A DNA stretch of 64,000 nucleotides. Origin: Celeribacter sp. PS-C1 (GTDB taxonomy: Bacteria > Pseudomonadota > Alphaproteobacteria > Rhodobacterales > Rhodobacteraceae). Position numbers and translations under genes: made by a program. Positions 54,700 to 63,172 of the stretch are shown piece after piece (positions within the stretch are counted from its first letter, which is position 1; each line of letters starts with the position of its first letter). Location: positions 310,001-374,000 of the forward strand of contig NZ_JAHXRW010000004.1 of assembly GCF_019429625.1 (NCBI RefSeq), in the 5' to 3' direction. The notes under the pieces are model-generated. The model saw nothing but the letters and a program-made list of their open reading frames with translations. It made no database searches and was not told the origin of the DNA.

Positions 54700-55497
54700 T
54701 CAATCCGCGAGGCGGATCGGGCGCGCGTCTAAAGCGGCGGCTTGATCCGGGGTCAACGCCTCCGGCAACACGACCTGCGTGTGGATCGTAAACACCACAG
54801 CACGGGTTTCCGGCAAACGCACAAGGCTTTGGCGCTCCACCCGGATGTACTTCGACGTGTTCGTGCCGTGACGGTACTCGCCCTCGGAGCGCGGATCGCA
54901 AAGATGCGCATCGGATCGCGAGGCCGTCCCTCGCATCAGCCCCCTGCCCACCTGCACGCCATTCATCATCCTTTGCACCCGCGTGGCGAGATCGGGGGTG
55001 TAGGCCTCGATCGGTTGATGAATACGCAGCATCGGCTTCATGAATTTCTCGGGCAACCGCCAGCCGGAGGGAAAACAGAGCACCCCGCCCGTCAGCACGC
55101 TCTCTTCCGTTGCGCCGCTTGGGTCGGGTTGCATCAGGCAGATATCGCATTGCAAAAGCCGCCCCAAGCTGTGCATCGGCTGGTCGCGATCAAGCGGTAC
55201 AGTTACACCATCGGGGCGCGTGATCTCCGTCTCAGATATGGTAAACCCGAGCCCTGGCAAGAGACCCAGAAGCATGTCAAGCAATTCCAAAGCCGCCGGT
55301 CGCGCGCTTTCATCCAACGCGATGACCTCCTCCGGTGTCGTGGCAATCAAATGATCGCGCAAGGCCATCTGCGCATCATAAGCCGTGTCCACCTCAAGCC
55401 AGTCATGCAGCTCAAAGGGGATCACCCCAGGCAACCGCGCGGTGCGCGGATCGGCCCAGGGGGCAAAGCTCAGTTTTGTCTGTAGAATCGGCTCCAT
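54700..55497 (-). CDS. DUF3445 protein (heme-dependent oxidative N-demethylase-like)
   Basis: 265 residues from the ATG at 55497. The family block CFPSGWRLPEKFMKPMLRIHQPIEAY is unmistakable, followed by the VQVGRGLM and VRLPETRAVVFTIHT regions. DUF3445 members have been linked to heme-dependent oxidative N-demethylation (from memory). The gene starts immediately after the TPR gene on the opposite strand, and 69 nt separate its start from the flavin reductase stop on the same strand, so the two may be co-transcribed and share electron flow; this link is inference. Confidence 0.75.
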   Translation of the reverse strand: MEPILQTKLSFAPWADPRTARLPGVIPFELHDWLEVDTAYDAQMALRDHLIATTPEEVIALDESARPAALELLDMLLGLLPGLGFTISETEITRPDGVTVPLDRDQPMHSLGRLLQCDICLMQPDPSGATEESVLTGGVLCFPSGWRLPEKFMKPMLRIHQPIEAYTPDLATRVQRMMNGVQVGRGLMRGTASRSDAHLCDPRSEGEYRHGTNTSKYIRVERQSLVRLPETRAVVFTIHTQVVLPEALTPDQAAALDARPIRLAD

Positions 55498-55566
55498 GAC
55501 GGCATGCTGCACTGGATTTCCCGGCACCGGAAGGGACCAGATCCGCGCAACCTTGAGACCAGCATC

Positions 55567-56184
55567 CTAGCCTTTGAAGACCGTCTCAATCGGCGGCGCG
55601 GTGAGCACGAATTGATCCTCGGAGCCGACATAATTGTCGCCATGCAGCCGCGCGATGGGCTGATAGACCTCGGGGTTCACATAGCGCCCCTCGGCATCGA
55701 GGCAGTCGCGGCGCACATGCATCTGCACCACCTCGCCAATCACCAGCACCCGGTTCGGCCAGTCCAAAAGACGCTCGGTCTTGCATTCAAACACACAGGA
55801 CGCGCCGGTGATGCGCGGCGCGGAAATCATCGTGCAGGCCTCCGTCTCAACGCCCGCCAACGCCAATTCATCCACCCCTGTCGGCACCGCAAGACCGCCG
55901 ATCAACATGGCCTCGGAGAGCGCCTTGTCGACCATATGAATGGCAAACTCGCCGGTGCGGCGGATGTTGGCGGCGGTGTCTTTTTCCTGCTCCGGCTTGG
56001 AGGCGATGCCCAACACCAAAAGCGGCGGCTCAGACGACATCACGTTGAAAAAGCTCATCGGCGCGGCGTTCGAACTGCCGTCCGGGTTCACCGTGGTCAC
56101 CAAGGCGATGGGGCGTGGCCCCACGAAATTGGTGAGCAAGCGATAGCGATCGCGGGCGGGAAGCGTGGTGAAATCGAACTGCAT
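55567..56184 (-). CDS. Flavin reductase-like / FMN-binding split-barrel protein
   Basis: 205 residues from the ATG at 56184. It has the split-barrel FMN pattern: PRPIALVTTVNPDGSSNAAPMSFF near the start, GIASKPEQEKDTAANIRRTGEFAIHMVD, and a late VLVIGEVVQMHV. Members reduce flavins or are FMN-dependent oxidoreductases. It lies between the DUF3445 and GST genes on the same strand. Confidence 0.83.
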   Translation of the reverse strand: MQFDFTTLPARDRYRLLTNFVGPRPIALVTTVNPDGSSNAAPMSFFNVMSSEPPLLVLGIASKPEQEKDTAANIRRTGEFAIHMVDKALSEAMLIGGLAVPTGVDELALAGVETEACTMISAPRITGASCVFECKTERLLDWPNRVLVIGEVVQMHVRRDCLDAEGRYVNPEVYQPIARLHGDNYVGSEDQFVLTAPPIETVFKG

Positions 56185-56242
56185 CTGATGTCTCTCTGGC
56201 GTGGATCCGGCCAGAGAGACCACAGGACGTCCGGAAAGTCCA

Positions 56243-56869
56243 TCAGGCGGGGACAAGCCCCATCTCTTGTGCGGCTTTCGCGTCATAGGTGGCGGCTTCT
56301 GCCATCACAGGCTCCGCCCCGCACCTCGCCACCCAGTCGCGGATCACCGCCACATCAGGTGTCGCCTCCGGGAACCACAAAAACGGCGACGCGATCAACA
56401 GATCGGCGGCGCTGAACTGATCGCTCAACAGGAAATCTCGCCCTTCAAGCCCCGCGACGAGATAGGCCACCGCCTCCGGCATGCCCCGGAAGGTGGCCGT
56501 CAGAGCCGGGTGCGACAGCCCGGCGATCTGATGCACATAGGCGGGCTCCAAGACATTGCCGTACCAAAACAGCCAGGTCAGATAGGCGCCCCGCCCCGCC
56601 TCCCCGACGTTGGGCGCAAAATCAGATGCGAAACGGTCGGTCAGGTAGAGCATGATCGCATTGCTTTCGCGGATCGTCTCGCCATCGTCCGTGATCAGGA
56701 ACGGCACTTTGCCCTCGGGATGCGGGTTGTGCGGATCGCGCCCACCAGACCCGTCCTGACGCGGAATATCGGTCAGGCGAATGTCGACCTCCGACATCGC
56801 GTCGAGCGCCATCAAAAGCGTGACGATCCGCGAGCTGCGCGACTTGGGGGCATGATAAAGGGTGAGCAT
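56243..56869 (-). CDS. Glutathione S-transferase-like protein
   Basis: 208 residues from the ATG at 56869. The thioredoxin-like N domain (LYHAPKSRSSRIVTLLMALD, GKVPFLITDDGETIRESNAIMLYL with the cis-Pro and ESNAI glutathione motif) is followed by a helical C domain. It probably conjugates or reduces with glutathione. It is divergent from the WYL regulator gene over a 105-bp region containing a perfect inverted repeat, which suggests control by that regulator. Confidence 0.88.
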   Translation of the reverse strand: MLTLYHAPKSRSSRIVTLLMALDAMSEVDIRLTDIPRQDGSGGRDPHNPHPEGKVPFLITDDGETIRESNAIMLYLTDRFASDFAPNVGEAGRGAYLTWLFWYGNVLEPAYVHQIAGLSHPALTATFRGMPEAVAYLVAGLEGRDFLLSDQFSAADLLIASPFLWFPEATPDVAVIRDWVARCGAEPVMAEAATYDAKAAQEMGLVPA

Positions 56870-56917
56870 GGTCTGTCCTTTCAGAGCTTTGCAATTCAGG
56901 CGGACCATGGCAGTCTT

Positions 56918-56940
56918 CTGCTGACAGAAACCGTCAGCAG
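56918..56940. promoter_or_regulatory. Perfect inverted repeat between GST and WYL regulator genes
   Basis: 8-bp arms CTGCTGAC/GTCAGCAG with a 7-nt spacer, centred in the 105-bp divergent gap. Likely operator of the adjacent YafY-type regulator. Confidence 0.6.
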
Positions 56941-56974
56941 GGCTTTGGCACTTTCGCGTGAAAAAGGAGACCCT

Positions 56975-57727
56975 ATGGCCAAATCGGATCGCCTGTTTCG
57001 CCTGATGCATCTCATGCGCAGCCTGCGCCCGCCGGTAACGGCCACTCTTTTGGCGCAGGAACTCGGCGTCTCTCAACGCACACTCTATCGCGACATTGAG
57101 GCGTTGCGCTGTGCCGGTGCGCGGATCGAGGGAGAGGCGGGATTTGGCTACACCCTGACCGAGGATTTCGCCCTGCCGCCGCAAAGCCTGTCACAGTTGG
57201 AAATCGAGGCTCTGGTCTTAGGTCTGTCCGAGGTGCGTCTGCGCGGAGATCCGGCGCTGTCACAGGCCGCAAGCGATGCGCTGAGTAAGATCACCGCTAG
57301 TTTACCAGAGACAAAACGCACACATATCGAACATTCTGTGGGGCTCGTGCACCGGTATCAGCCACAAAAACAGTACGAAGCCGACCTTTCGCTCATTCGC
57401 CAAGCCTGTTGGGAGGAACGCGCCCTGCACCTGCGTTACCGCGACCGGGAGGGGCGAGAGAGCACGCGCATGATCTGGCCGCTGGCCATAGTCTATCTCG
57501 ATCAGGAGCTGATGCTGCTCGCCCATTGTCGTTTGCGCGGAGCATTTCGGCAATTTCTCGTCGGCTCAATCCTGTCTCTGTCATTGGGCGAAGAGGCGTT
57601 CCGCCCGCGCCGCGTGCCGATGCTGCGCGACTATATGTCAGAGTTGCGCACCCGCTATAAGATATCGCCCGCCTGCGAGGACGGGCGTCGGATCATGGCG
57701 GAAGAAGGCCTTACAACACAGATTTGA
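56975..57727 (+). CDS. YafY-type HTH/WYL transcriptional regulator
   Basis: 250 residues from the ATG at 56975 (AAAGGAG site). The N-terminal HTH reads MAKSDRLFRLMHLMRSL with TATLLAQELGVSQRTLYRDIEALRCAG; the WYL-like C domain follows (ALHLRYRDREGRES, WPLAIVYLDQELMLLAHCRLRGAFRQF). It probably senses a ligand through the WYL domain and controls the divergent GST gene. The 3' end overlaps the ArsC-like gene on the other strand by 17 nt. Confidence 0.88.
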   Translation: MAKSDRLFRLMHLMRSLRPPVTATLLAQELGVSQRTLYRDIEALRCAGARIEGEAGFGYTLTEDFALPPQSLSQLEIEALVLGLSEVRLRGDPALSQAASDALSKITASLPETKRTHIEHSVGLVHRYQPQKQYEADLSLIRQACWEERALHLRYRDREGRESTRMIWPLAIVYLDQELMLLAHCRLRGAFRQFLVGSILSLSLGEEAFRPRRVPMLRDYMSELRTRYKISPACEDGRRIMAEEGLTTQI

Positions 57728-58052
57728 CCGCTTCGGGCGGACGTCCCAAAGCGACGCCCTTCGCGCTTTCCACCACGGGCCTTTCCATCAGCCTAGGATG
57801 GGCTGCAATAGCATCCAAAATGACCTCAGGGTCGGATGTTGCCGTCACCCCAAGCGCCTTCGCTTCCTCCTCTTTCGCCCGCAAAAACGCGCTTGCAGGC
57901 AGGCCGGAGCGCGCCACGAATTCGGCCAGTTTTTCACGCGACACCGGTGTCTCGAGGTAGAGCACGACCTCGGGCGTGATCCCTTCCGCCTCGATCAGTT
58001 TCAGCGTCTCGCGCGACTTCGAGCAACGAGGATTATGGTAGATTGTTGCCAT
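57711..58052 (-). CDS. ArsC-family reductase (arsenate reductase-like / Spx-like)
   Basis: 113 residues. Starts IYHNPRCSKSRETLKLI with a redox Cys in the CSKSR motif, continues LRAKEEEAKALGV, and ends with HPRLMERPVVESAKGVALGRPPEAV, the ArsC signature. It reduces arsenate with glutathione/glutaredoxin in classical members; other members have other roles. No other ars gene is in this window. Confidence 0.88.
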   Translation of the reverse strand: MATIYHNPRCSKSRETLKLIEAEGITPEVVLYLETPVSREKLAEFVARSGLPASAFLRAKEEEAKALGVTATSDPEVILDAIAAHPRLMERPVVESAKGVALGRPPEAVKSVL

Positions 58053-58190
58053 CTCAGAACCTCTTTGTTTCCTACAACCTGCGCCCTCGGCGGAGCGCGG
58101 ACAACAAGAACAAAGGAGAAACGCATTGTTTCCGCTTCAAGCTGCCCTGACGTCAGTTTTGATTAACGATTACGCCCGAGGTCTGTTATC

Positions 58191-58295
58191 ATGAAACGCA
58201 TGATGAACCATATCCCATTGCCACAAAGCCCACTCCCCCTGACTGAGCTCCTGCTTCTGGTGCCGTTCTTCGCCTTCATGATCCTTGCGGGCTGA
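58191..58295 (+). CDS. Short putative membrane peptide upstream of the sulfhydrylase gene
   Basis: 34 codons from an ATG at 58191, with GAGG 9 nt upstream. It ends in a hydrophobic stretch (LTELLLLVPFFAFMILAG) that could span the membrane. No family recognised; may be a leader peptide or a chance ORF. Confidence 0.35.
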   Translation: MKRMMNHIPLPQSPLPLTELLLLVPFFAFMILAG

Positions 58296-58354
58296 ACGCT
58301 CGTAATCTGTCAGGCGGTCGCGAGCACTTGAACAGAGCTCACCATCTCCTTGCG

Positions 58355-58384
58355 CAGTCTCCCTGTTGTCAGTCTCCCTGTTGA
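58355..58384. repeat. Two tandem 15-bp direct repeats in the metY leader
   Basis: The unit CAGTCTCCCTGTTG followed by T or A occurs twice without a gap. It lies 56 nt before the sulfhydrylase start codon. Origin and role unknown. Confidence 0.7.
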
Positions 58385-58439
58385 AAGCGCGTTCGACCGC
58401 GCGTAAGGTCACAGGGATTTTGCGATTAGGGAGGGCAAA

Positions 58440-59717
58440 ATGTCCGATAAAAAACAAGGCTTTGACACGATTCAAGTGCATGCAGGCACCGAGCCGGATC
58501 CGGCCACCGGCGCGCGTCAGGTGCCGATTTACCAAACCACGGCCTATGTCTTTAAAGACGCCGATCATGCCGCCCGGCTTTTTAACCTCGAAGAGGTCGG
58601 CTATATTTATTCGCGCCTCACGAACCCGACCGTCGCCGCTTTGCAAAACCGCATGGCCGCGCTCGAAGGTGGCGCAGGTGCTGTTTGTTGCTCCTCCGGA
58701 CATGCCGCGCAGATCATGGCGCTCTTCCCGCTCATGGCGCCGGGCAAGAACATCGTCGCCTCGACCCGCCTCTATGGCGGCACGCTGACGCAATTCACAC
58801 AGACCTTCAAACGCTTTGGTTGGTCCGCAAAATTCGTGGATTTCGACGATTTCGACGCCGTCCGTGCCGCGATCGACGAGAACACCCAGGCGATTTTCTG
58901 CGAAAGCCTCGCCAACCCGACGGGTGCGATCATGGACCTCGACGCGTTGGGCGAGATCGCCCGAAAAGCCGGAATTCCGCTGATCGTCGACAACACGTCG
59001 GCGACACCCTATCTCTGCAATCCGATCAACCACGGCGCCACCTTGGTCGTGCATTCCACAACAAAATACCTCACCGGCAACGGCACTGTGACCGGCGGCT
59101 GCATCGTCGATAGCGGCACCTTCGACTGGTCCGCTTCGGGCAAATTCCCGTCGCTCTCTGAGCCCGAGCCCGCCTACCATGGGCTTGATTTCCATGACAC
59201 TTTCGGCCCGCTCGCCTTTACCTTCCACGGCATCGCCGTGGGGCTGCGCGACCTCGGCATGACGCTGAACCCGCAGGCGGCGCATTATACGTTGATGGGG
59301 ATTGAGACGCTGTCGCTCCGGATGCAGAAACACGTCCAGAACGCCCGCGAAATCGCGAATTGGCTCAATGGCGACGACCGCGTCGAGGCTGTGACCTATA
59401 GCGGCCTGCCCTCGTCTAGCTATTACGACCGCATGACCCGCATCTGCCCGCGCGGCGCAGGCGCGCTGTTCACCGTGGCGCTCAAGGGTGGCTATGATTC
59501 CTGCGTCGAAACCGTCTCCAAGCTCAAGCTGTTCTCGCATGTGGCGAACCTTGGTGATACCCGCTCGCTGGTCATCCACCCGGCCTCAACGACCCACCGT
59601 CAGCTTGCTCCGGAAGAGCAGGTCAAAGCGGGCGCCGGTCCGAACATCCTGCGCCTGTCCATCGGGATTGAGGATGCCAACGACCTGATCGGCGATCTGG
59701 ATCAGGCTCTGAGCTGA
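58440..59717 (+). CDS. metY: O-acetylhomoserine aminocarboxypropyltransferase (sulfhydrylase)
   Basis: 425 residues. A PLP enzyme of the Cys/Met-metabolism family; the large length (about 425-430) and the region NHGATLVVHSTTKYLTGNGTV with the PLP lysine favour the O-acetylhomoserine sulfhydrylase branch (metY/metZ type) over gamma-synthases. It makes homocysteine from O-acetylhomoserine and sulfide. GGGAGGG precedes the ATG. A terminator follows. Confidence 0.92.
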   Translation: MSDKKQGFDTIQVHAGTEPDPATGARQVPIYQTTAYVFKDADHAARLFNLEEVGYIYSRLTNPTVAALQNRMAALEGGAGAVCCSSGHAAQIMALFPLMAPGKNIVASTRLYGGTLTQFTQTFKRFGWSAKFVDFDDFDAVRAAIDENTQAIFCESLANPTGAIMDLDALGEIARKAGIPLIVDNTSATPYLCNPINHGATLVVHSTTKYLTGNGTVTGGCIVDSGTFDWSASGKFPSLSEPEPAYHGLDFHDTFGPLAFTFHGIAVGLRDLGMTLNPQAAHYTLMGIETLSLRMQKHVQNAREIANWLNGDDRVEAVTYSGLPSSSYYDRMTRICPRGAGALFTVALKGGYDSCVETVSKLKLFSHVANLGDTRSLVIHPASTTHRQLAPEEQVKAGAGPNILRLSIGIEDANDLIGDLDQALS

Positions 59718-59739
59718 TCTTTTAGAGCGTTAAAAATGC

Positions 59740-59770
59740 AAACCCCGCCGAAAATTTGGCGGGTTTTCTA
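59740..59770 (+). terminator. Rho-independent terminator after metY
   Basis: AACCCCGCC/GGCGGGTT stem (one bulged C), 8-nt loop and TTTTC tail. Confidence 0.78.
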
Positions 59771-59795
59771 GGCTCTCCTCACAAGCGAGTACAAA

Positions 59796-59810
59796 GTTCA
59801 CAATGTGAAC
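59796..59810. repeat. Perfect 15-bp palindrome GTTCACA-A-TGTGAAC
   Basis: Seven-bp arms on a single central A, in the gap between convergent metY and ccmG. Operator-like. Confidence 0.6.
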
Positions 59811-59834
59811 ACCAAAAGAGAGCCCCTCACACCA

Positions 59835-59869
59835 ACGCATTAACCTTAATCAGATTAATCTTAATGCGT
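59835..59869. repeat. 35-bp near-perfect palindrome
   Basis: Arms ACGCATTAA/TTAATGCGT and inner TTAATC/GATTAA are symmetric around a central A; only the two pairs between the blocks fail. A 13-bp GTGCT-AGA-AGCAC hairpin abuts it (59868-59880). It is in a convergent gap where an ordinary operator is not expected. Confidence 0.65.
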
Positions 59870-59928
59870 GCTAGAAGCACATCATGCGCTTGCAAGAGAC
59901 GGGGAAGTTACAGCGACATCATGCGCCC

Positions 59929-60468
59929 TCACTGCCCGGCTTTTGCGATCTCTGGCTTGATGTATTTCTCCATGATCTCGACCGTGATCGGACCGGCGAA
60001 ACGGTAGGCGATCTCGCCTTCGGCATTGAGGATATAGGTTTCAGGCACGCCGTAGAGGCCCCATTCGAGCGCTGTGCGGCCCGGTTCGTCCTGGCCGACC
60101 GCAGCGAAGGGATTTCCCAGTTCATTCAAGAATTTCAGAGCATTATCCGTCTCGTCCTTATAGTTGACGCCATAGATTGTGACGCCTTCTTCGGCCAAGG
60201 TTTCGAGTTGCGGATGCTCGGCGCGGCAGGGCGCACACCAAGACGCCCAGTAGTTCACCAGTTTCACGCCCCCTGTCCGCAACATGTCATCCGAGAGCGG
60301 CGCAAGTTCGCCCAGAGGCCCCACCCCCTCAATCGACGGCGCCGCGCGCCCGATCTGAGAGCTGGGCAATTGCTCCGCGTCCTCACGCCCCATGCCAAAC
60401 ATGAATAGCCCCGCAAGCCCCCCAAACAACAAGGGCGGCAGCGCGATGAGCAGGTTGAATTTAGCCAT
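59929..60468 (-). CDS. ccmG: Thiol:disulfide interchange protein CcmG (DsbE)
   Basis: 179 residues. An N-terminal membrane anchor (about 8-26) is followed by a periplasmic thioredoxin fold with NYWASWCAPCRAEHPQL (WCAPC active site). It keeps apocytochrome c cysteines reduced for heme ligation. Its start overlaps ccmD by 8 nt. It is the last gene of the ccm run on this strand. Confidence 0.95.
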   Translation of the reverse strand: MAKFNLLIALPPLLFGGLAGLFMFGMGREDAEQLPSSQIGRAAPSIEGVGPLGELAPLSDDMLRTGGVKLVNYWASWCAPCRAEHPQLETLAEEGVTIYGVNYKDETDNALKFLNELGNPFAAVGQDEPGRTALEWGLYGVPETYILNAEGEIAYRFAGPITVEIMEKYIKPEIAKAGQ

Positions 60469-60613
60469 GATTTTTCCGCTCCTCAGCCGCTTTCAAAAGG
60501 CGTTTCACCTTGGCCGACCGCACCAGCGACCACCAGATCAACCCGGCCAAAAGCAAAAGCGTTGCGCCATAGGCCATCAACACGTCGCCCGCATATTTTC
60601 CGAGATCAGGCAT
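60461..60613 (-). CDS. ccmD: Heme exporter protein CcmD
   Basis: 50 residues. Small membrane protein: MPDLGKYAGDVLMAYGATLL, a hydrophobic helix to about residue 28, then a basic cytoplasmic tail (VRSAKVKRLLKAAEERK). CcmD helps release the heme-CcmE complex from CcmABC. It overlaps ccmC and ccmG by 8 nt each. Confidence 0.92.
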   Translation of the reverse strand: MPDLGKYAGDVLMAYGATLLLLAGLIWWSLVRSAKVKRLLKAAEERKNHG

Positions 60614-61355
60614 CTTTCACCCTTTCGCGCATCTCAAGCGCGTGCAACCGGCGCGCGCGAATTTCAGTCCGGGTGCGCAGGAGCACCAATGAGACAAACA
60701 GCAAAACAAACCCTGCAATCGCCACGAGCGCGGGATACCAATAGACATCGGAGACGTTTTCCTCGGCATCCAGAGACAGGGATGCCCCCTGGTGAAGCCC
60801 CTGATTCCAAAAGAGAACCGCATAACGCGAGAGAAGAGCGAAGACCGAGCCCACAAGGCAGAGTACAGAGGTCAGATCCGCCGCCGTGTCCGGATTATCG
60901 ATCGCTTCCCAAAGCGCCATATAGCCGATGTAGAACAGCAAAAGGATCAGGAACGAGGTCAGCCGCGGGTCCCACTCCCAATAGGTTCCCCACATCGGCT
61001 TGCCCCAGACGGCACCTGTGATCAGCGCGATCAGCGTCATCGTCATGCCAATCGCTGCGGCAGATTTCGCCGCCAAGGCCGAGACATGATGCCGCCGCAC
61101 GATCCAGATGAGAGAGGCCACCAACATCATCGCCCAGATGTTGATCGCCATCATCGCACTCGGCACGTGGATGTAGAAAATCTTGACCGTGGCGCCCTGA
61201 CGATAGTCATCGGGCGTGAAGAAAAAGCCCCAAACGAGCCCACTTACGAAAATCACAGCGGCCAGAACCGAAATCACGGGCAGAGCCCGGTCAGTCCAGC
61301 GCATGAATTTGCGCGGGTTTGCCCATTCCCAAAAGGCATTCCAGTTGATGGCCAT
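60606..61355 (-). CDS. ccmC: Heme exporter protein CcmC
   Basis: 249 residues from the ATG at 61355. Six membrane helices, and the tryptophan-rich heme-handling motif WGTYWEWDPRLTS (WWD domain) between helices. It binds heme at the periplasmic side and loads it on CcmE. Member of the ccmABCDG run. CcmE and the CcmFH genes are not in this window. Confidence 0.96.
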   Translation of the reverse strand: MAINWNAFWEWANPRKFMRWTDRALPVISVLAAVIFVSGLVWGFFFTPDDYRQGATVKIFYIHVPSAMMAINIWAMMLVASLIWIVRRHHVSALAAKSAAAIGMTMTLIALITGAVWGKPMWGTYWEWDPRLTSFLILLLFYIGYMALWEAIDNPDTAADLTSVLCLVGSVFALLSRYAVLFWNQGLHQGASLSLDAEENVSDVYWYPALVAIAGFVLLFVSLVLLRTRTEIRARRLHALEMRERVKDA

Positions 61356-61413
61356 TCTCGCTCTCTCCCCAATGGTCCGCGCCAGACTATGCTCTCGCGC
61401 AGATGATCTCAAC

Positions 61414-62070
61414 TCACCTTAAAGCGACCCGGATGGCCGCCGCTGCGGCAAAGGGCAGCAAGGCGATGGCCCCCAAAGTGATCCCCGCCTGCATCGCCAA
61501 AGGAGTAGCGACCAGAAAGCCACCTGCCCCACGCCGGACCACCTCCGCGCCGAAAATCAGCGTCGGAATGTAAAGCGGCAGCACCAGAAGGCTCATCAAC
61601 AGCCCGCCGCGTTTCAGCCCCACGGTCAGCGCCGCCCCGAAAGACCCGATGAAGGACAACGCAGGTGTGCCAATGAGCAGCGTCACGATCAGCCAACGAT
61701 AGGCCGCGCTGTCGAGATGCAGAAGGAACCCAAGCGCAGGCGCCGCGATCACGAGGGGCAGACCCGTGGTGATCCAATGCGCCAGAGCCTTCATCGCGAC
61801 CACGCCCTCCAACGGGATGGGAGCTGTGGCCAAAAGATCGAGCGAGCCATCCTCGAAATCCAACGCAAAAATCCGGTCCAGCGACAGAAGACAGGCCAAC
61901 AAAGCACCGACCCAGAGGATGCCCGGCGCAATCGCACTCAGCATCTCGCCATCGGGGCCAACGCCAAAGGGCACTAGCGTCACGAGGATCAGGAAGAACC
62001 CGAGCCCAAGCCCGAAACCGCCGCCAGAACGGAACGCCAGAGTGATGTCGCGCCACAACAGCCGGATCAT
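61414..62070 (-). CDS. ccmB: Heme exporter protein CcmB
   Basis: 218 residues, six membrane helices; landmark segments are [21 protein letters not shown] and [30 protein letters not shown]. It is the permease of the CcmAB ABC transporter for c-type cytochrome biogenesis. It overlaps ccmA by 4 nt; 58 nt separate it from ccmC. Confidence 0.95.
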   Translation of the reverse strand: MIRLLWRDITLAFRSGGGFGLGLGFFLILVTLVPFGVGPDGEMLSAIAPGILWVGALLACLLSLDRIFALDFEDGSLDLLATAPIPLEGVVAMKALAHWITTGLPLVIAAPALGFLLHLDSAAYRWLIVTLLIGTPALSFIGSFGAALTVGLKRGGLLMSLLVLPLYIPTLIFGAEVVRRGAGGFLVATPLAMQAGITLGAIALLPFAAAAAIRVALR

Positions 62071-62687
62071 AAGAACGCCTCGTCGAAATCGTCGCGGACC
62101 ACATCCATGCGGGCTTTGAAGGGCGTCACATCAAAGACGGTTTCCTCAAAACCGAGATCAATATGGGTCGCGATCACGGCGGCCCCGCCCGCCGCAACAT
62201 GGGCTTTGACCGCCGAGGCAAAGAGCATCACAGACGCCGCGTCCAAAGACACCGTCGGCTCGTCCAGCACCCAGATCGGGCGCCCGGTCACCATCAGTCG
62301 CGCAAGACCCAGACGCCGCTTTTGCCCCGCCGACAAGTTCCCTGCCGGACGGTCGCGCAACGCGTCGAGATTGAAATGCTGGATCGCAGGCTCGATGTCA
62401 TGCCCACCGTAGACCCCGGCCCAAAAGCCAAGGTTCTCCGCCACACTCAAGGTCGCTTTCAACCCATCCGCATGAGCCGCATAGGCCACGCTCTCGGGCT
62501 CGGCCGTCACCTCGCCCGCATAGGGCGGCTGCAAACCGGCCAGCGTGCGCAGGAGCGTGGTCTTGCCAGAACCGTTCGGGCCACGCAGCACCAACACCTC
62601 GCCCGCAGAGACGGCAAAGCTCAGCCCTTCGAGCACCGGCATACCGCCACGTGAGACGGTCAGATCTTTTACGGAAATCAAACTCAT
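62067..62687 (-). CDS. ccmA: Heme exporter ATP-binding protein CcmA
   Basis: 206 residues. ABC ATPase with Walker [15 protein letters not shown], signature [15 protein letters not shown], Walker [12 protein letters not shown]. It powers release of holo-CcmE. It overlaps ccmB by 4 nt (ATGA). Confidence 0.96.
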   Translation of the reverse strand: MSLISVKDLTVSRGGMPVLEGLSFAVSAGEVLVLRGPNGSGKTTLLRTLAGLQPPYAGEVTAEPESVAYAAHADGLKATLSVAENLGFWAGVYGGHDIEPAIQHFNLDALRDRPAGNLSAGQKRRLGLARLMVTGRPIWVLDEPTVSLDAASVMLFASAVKAHVAAGGAAVIATHIDLGFEETVFDVTPFKARMDVVRDDFDEAFL

Positions 62688-62742
62688 GCGGCCCTGTTTA
62701 CAGCGATTCTGAGATTCTTATCTGACTTGTATCAAGCCGCGA

Positions 62743-63096
62743 TCAAACGGGCAGCAACGCCACCGCGACACGCCGCCCCTCTGAGGCCAGCACATTATAG
62801 GTCCGCGCCGCCGTCGGCGTCGCCATCGGCTCCAAACCGATCTCTGCCGCGTCCAGTGCTTCGCGGAAATCCTTGGGCAGATGGGTCATCTCTGGCCCCG
62901 TGCCGATCACGATGAAATCAATCCGCCCGCGCAGCTCAATGAGAGAGGCCGTGTCGGCATAGCCACCCCAAGGCACCACCGTGTCGCCACAGACCAGCAT
63001 CGCGCCCTCATAGACCTTGCCGTCGATGCGAAACATGTTCGGACCATAGCCATCCACCGGCACGGCATCCTCGAACGGCATTTCATTGAACTGCAT
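62743..63096 (-). CDS. Mth938-like (DUF498) protein
   Basis: 117 residues. MQFNEMPFEDAVPVDGYGPN, FRIDGKVYEGAMLV, and LIELRGRIDFIVIGTG followed by MTHLPKDFREAL form the Mth938-like fold. Function unresolved; homologues are found as NDUFAF3/AAMDC relatives (established knowledge). It lies between secF and ccmA on the same strand, an order I remember in Rhodobacteraceae. Confidence 0.88.
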   Translation of the reverse strand: MQFNEMPFEDAVPVDGYGPNMFRIDGKVYEGAMLVCGDTVVPWGGYADTASLIELRGRIDFIVIGTGPEMTHLPKDFREALDAAEIGLEPMATPTAARTYNVLASEGRRVAVALLPV

Positions 63097-63111
63097 GGCT
63101 GTCTCCCTTGA

Positions 63112-63141
63112 TAAAAAGGCCCGCGTCCCGCGCGAGCCTTT
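63112..63141 (-). terminator. Rho-independent terminator after secF
   Basis: On the minus strand a 10-bp stem with one G-U pair, 5-nt loop and TTTTT tail. Confidence 0.78.
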
Positions 63142-63172
63142 CCTTTGTGCTTAAAATACTCAAACCCGCGCG

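Noticed and set aside
58296-58439. SAM-responsive riboswitch before metY
   Set aside because: Looked for the SAM-II and SAM/SAH core patterns; could not align them, so not claimed.
58170-59579. 469-codon antisense frame over metY
   Set aside because: Shadow; the metY frame has complete family motifs.
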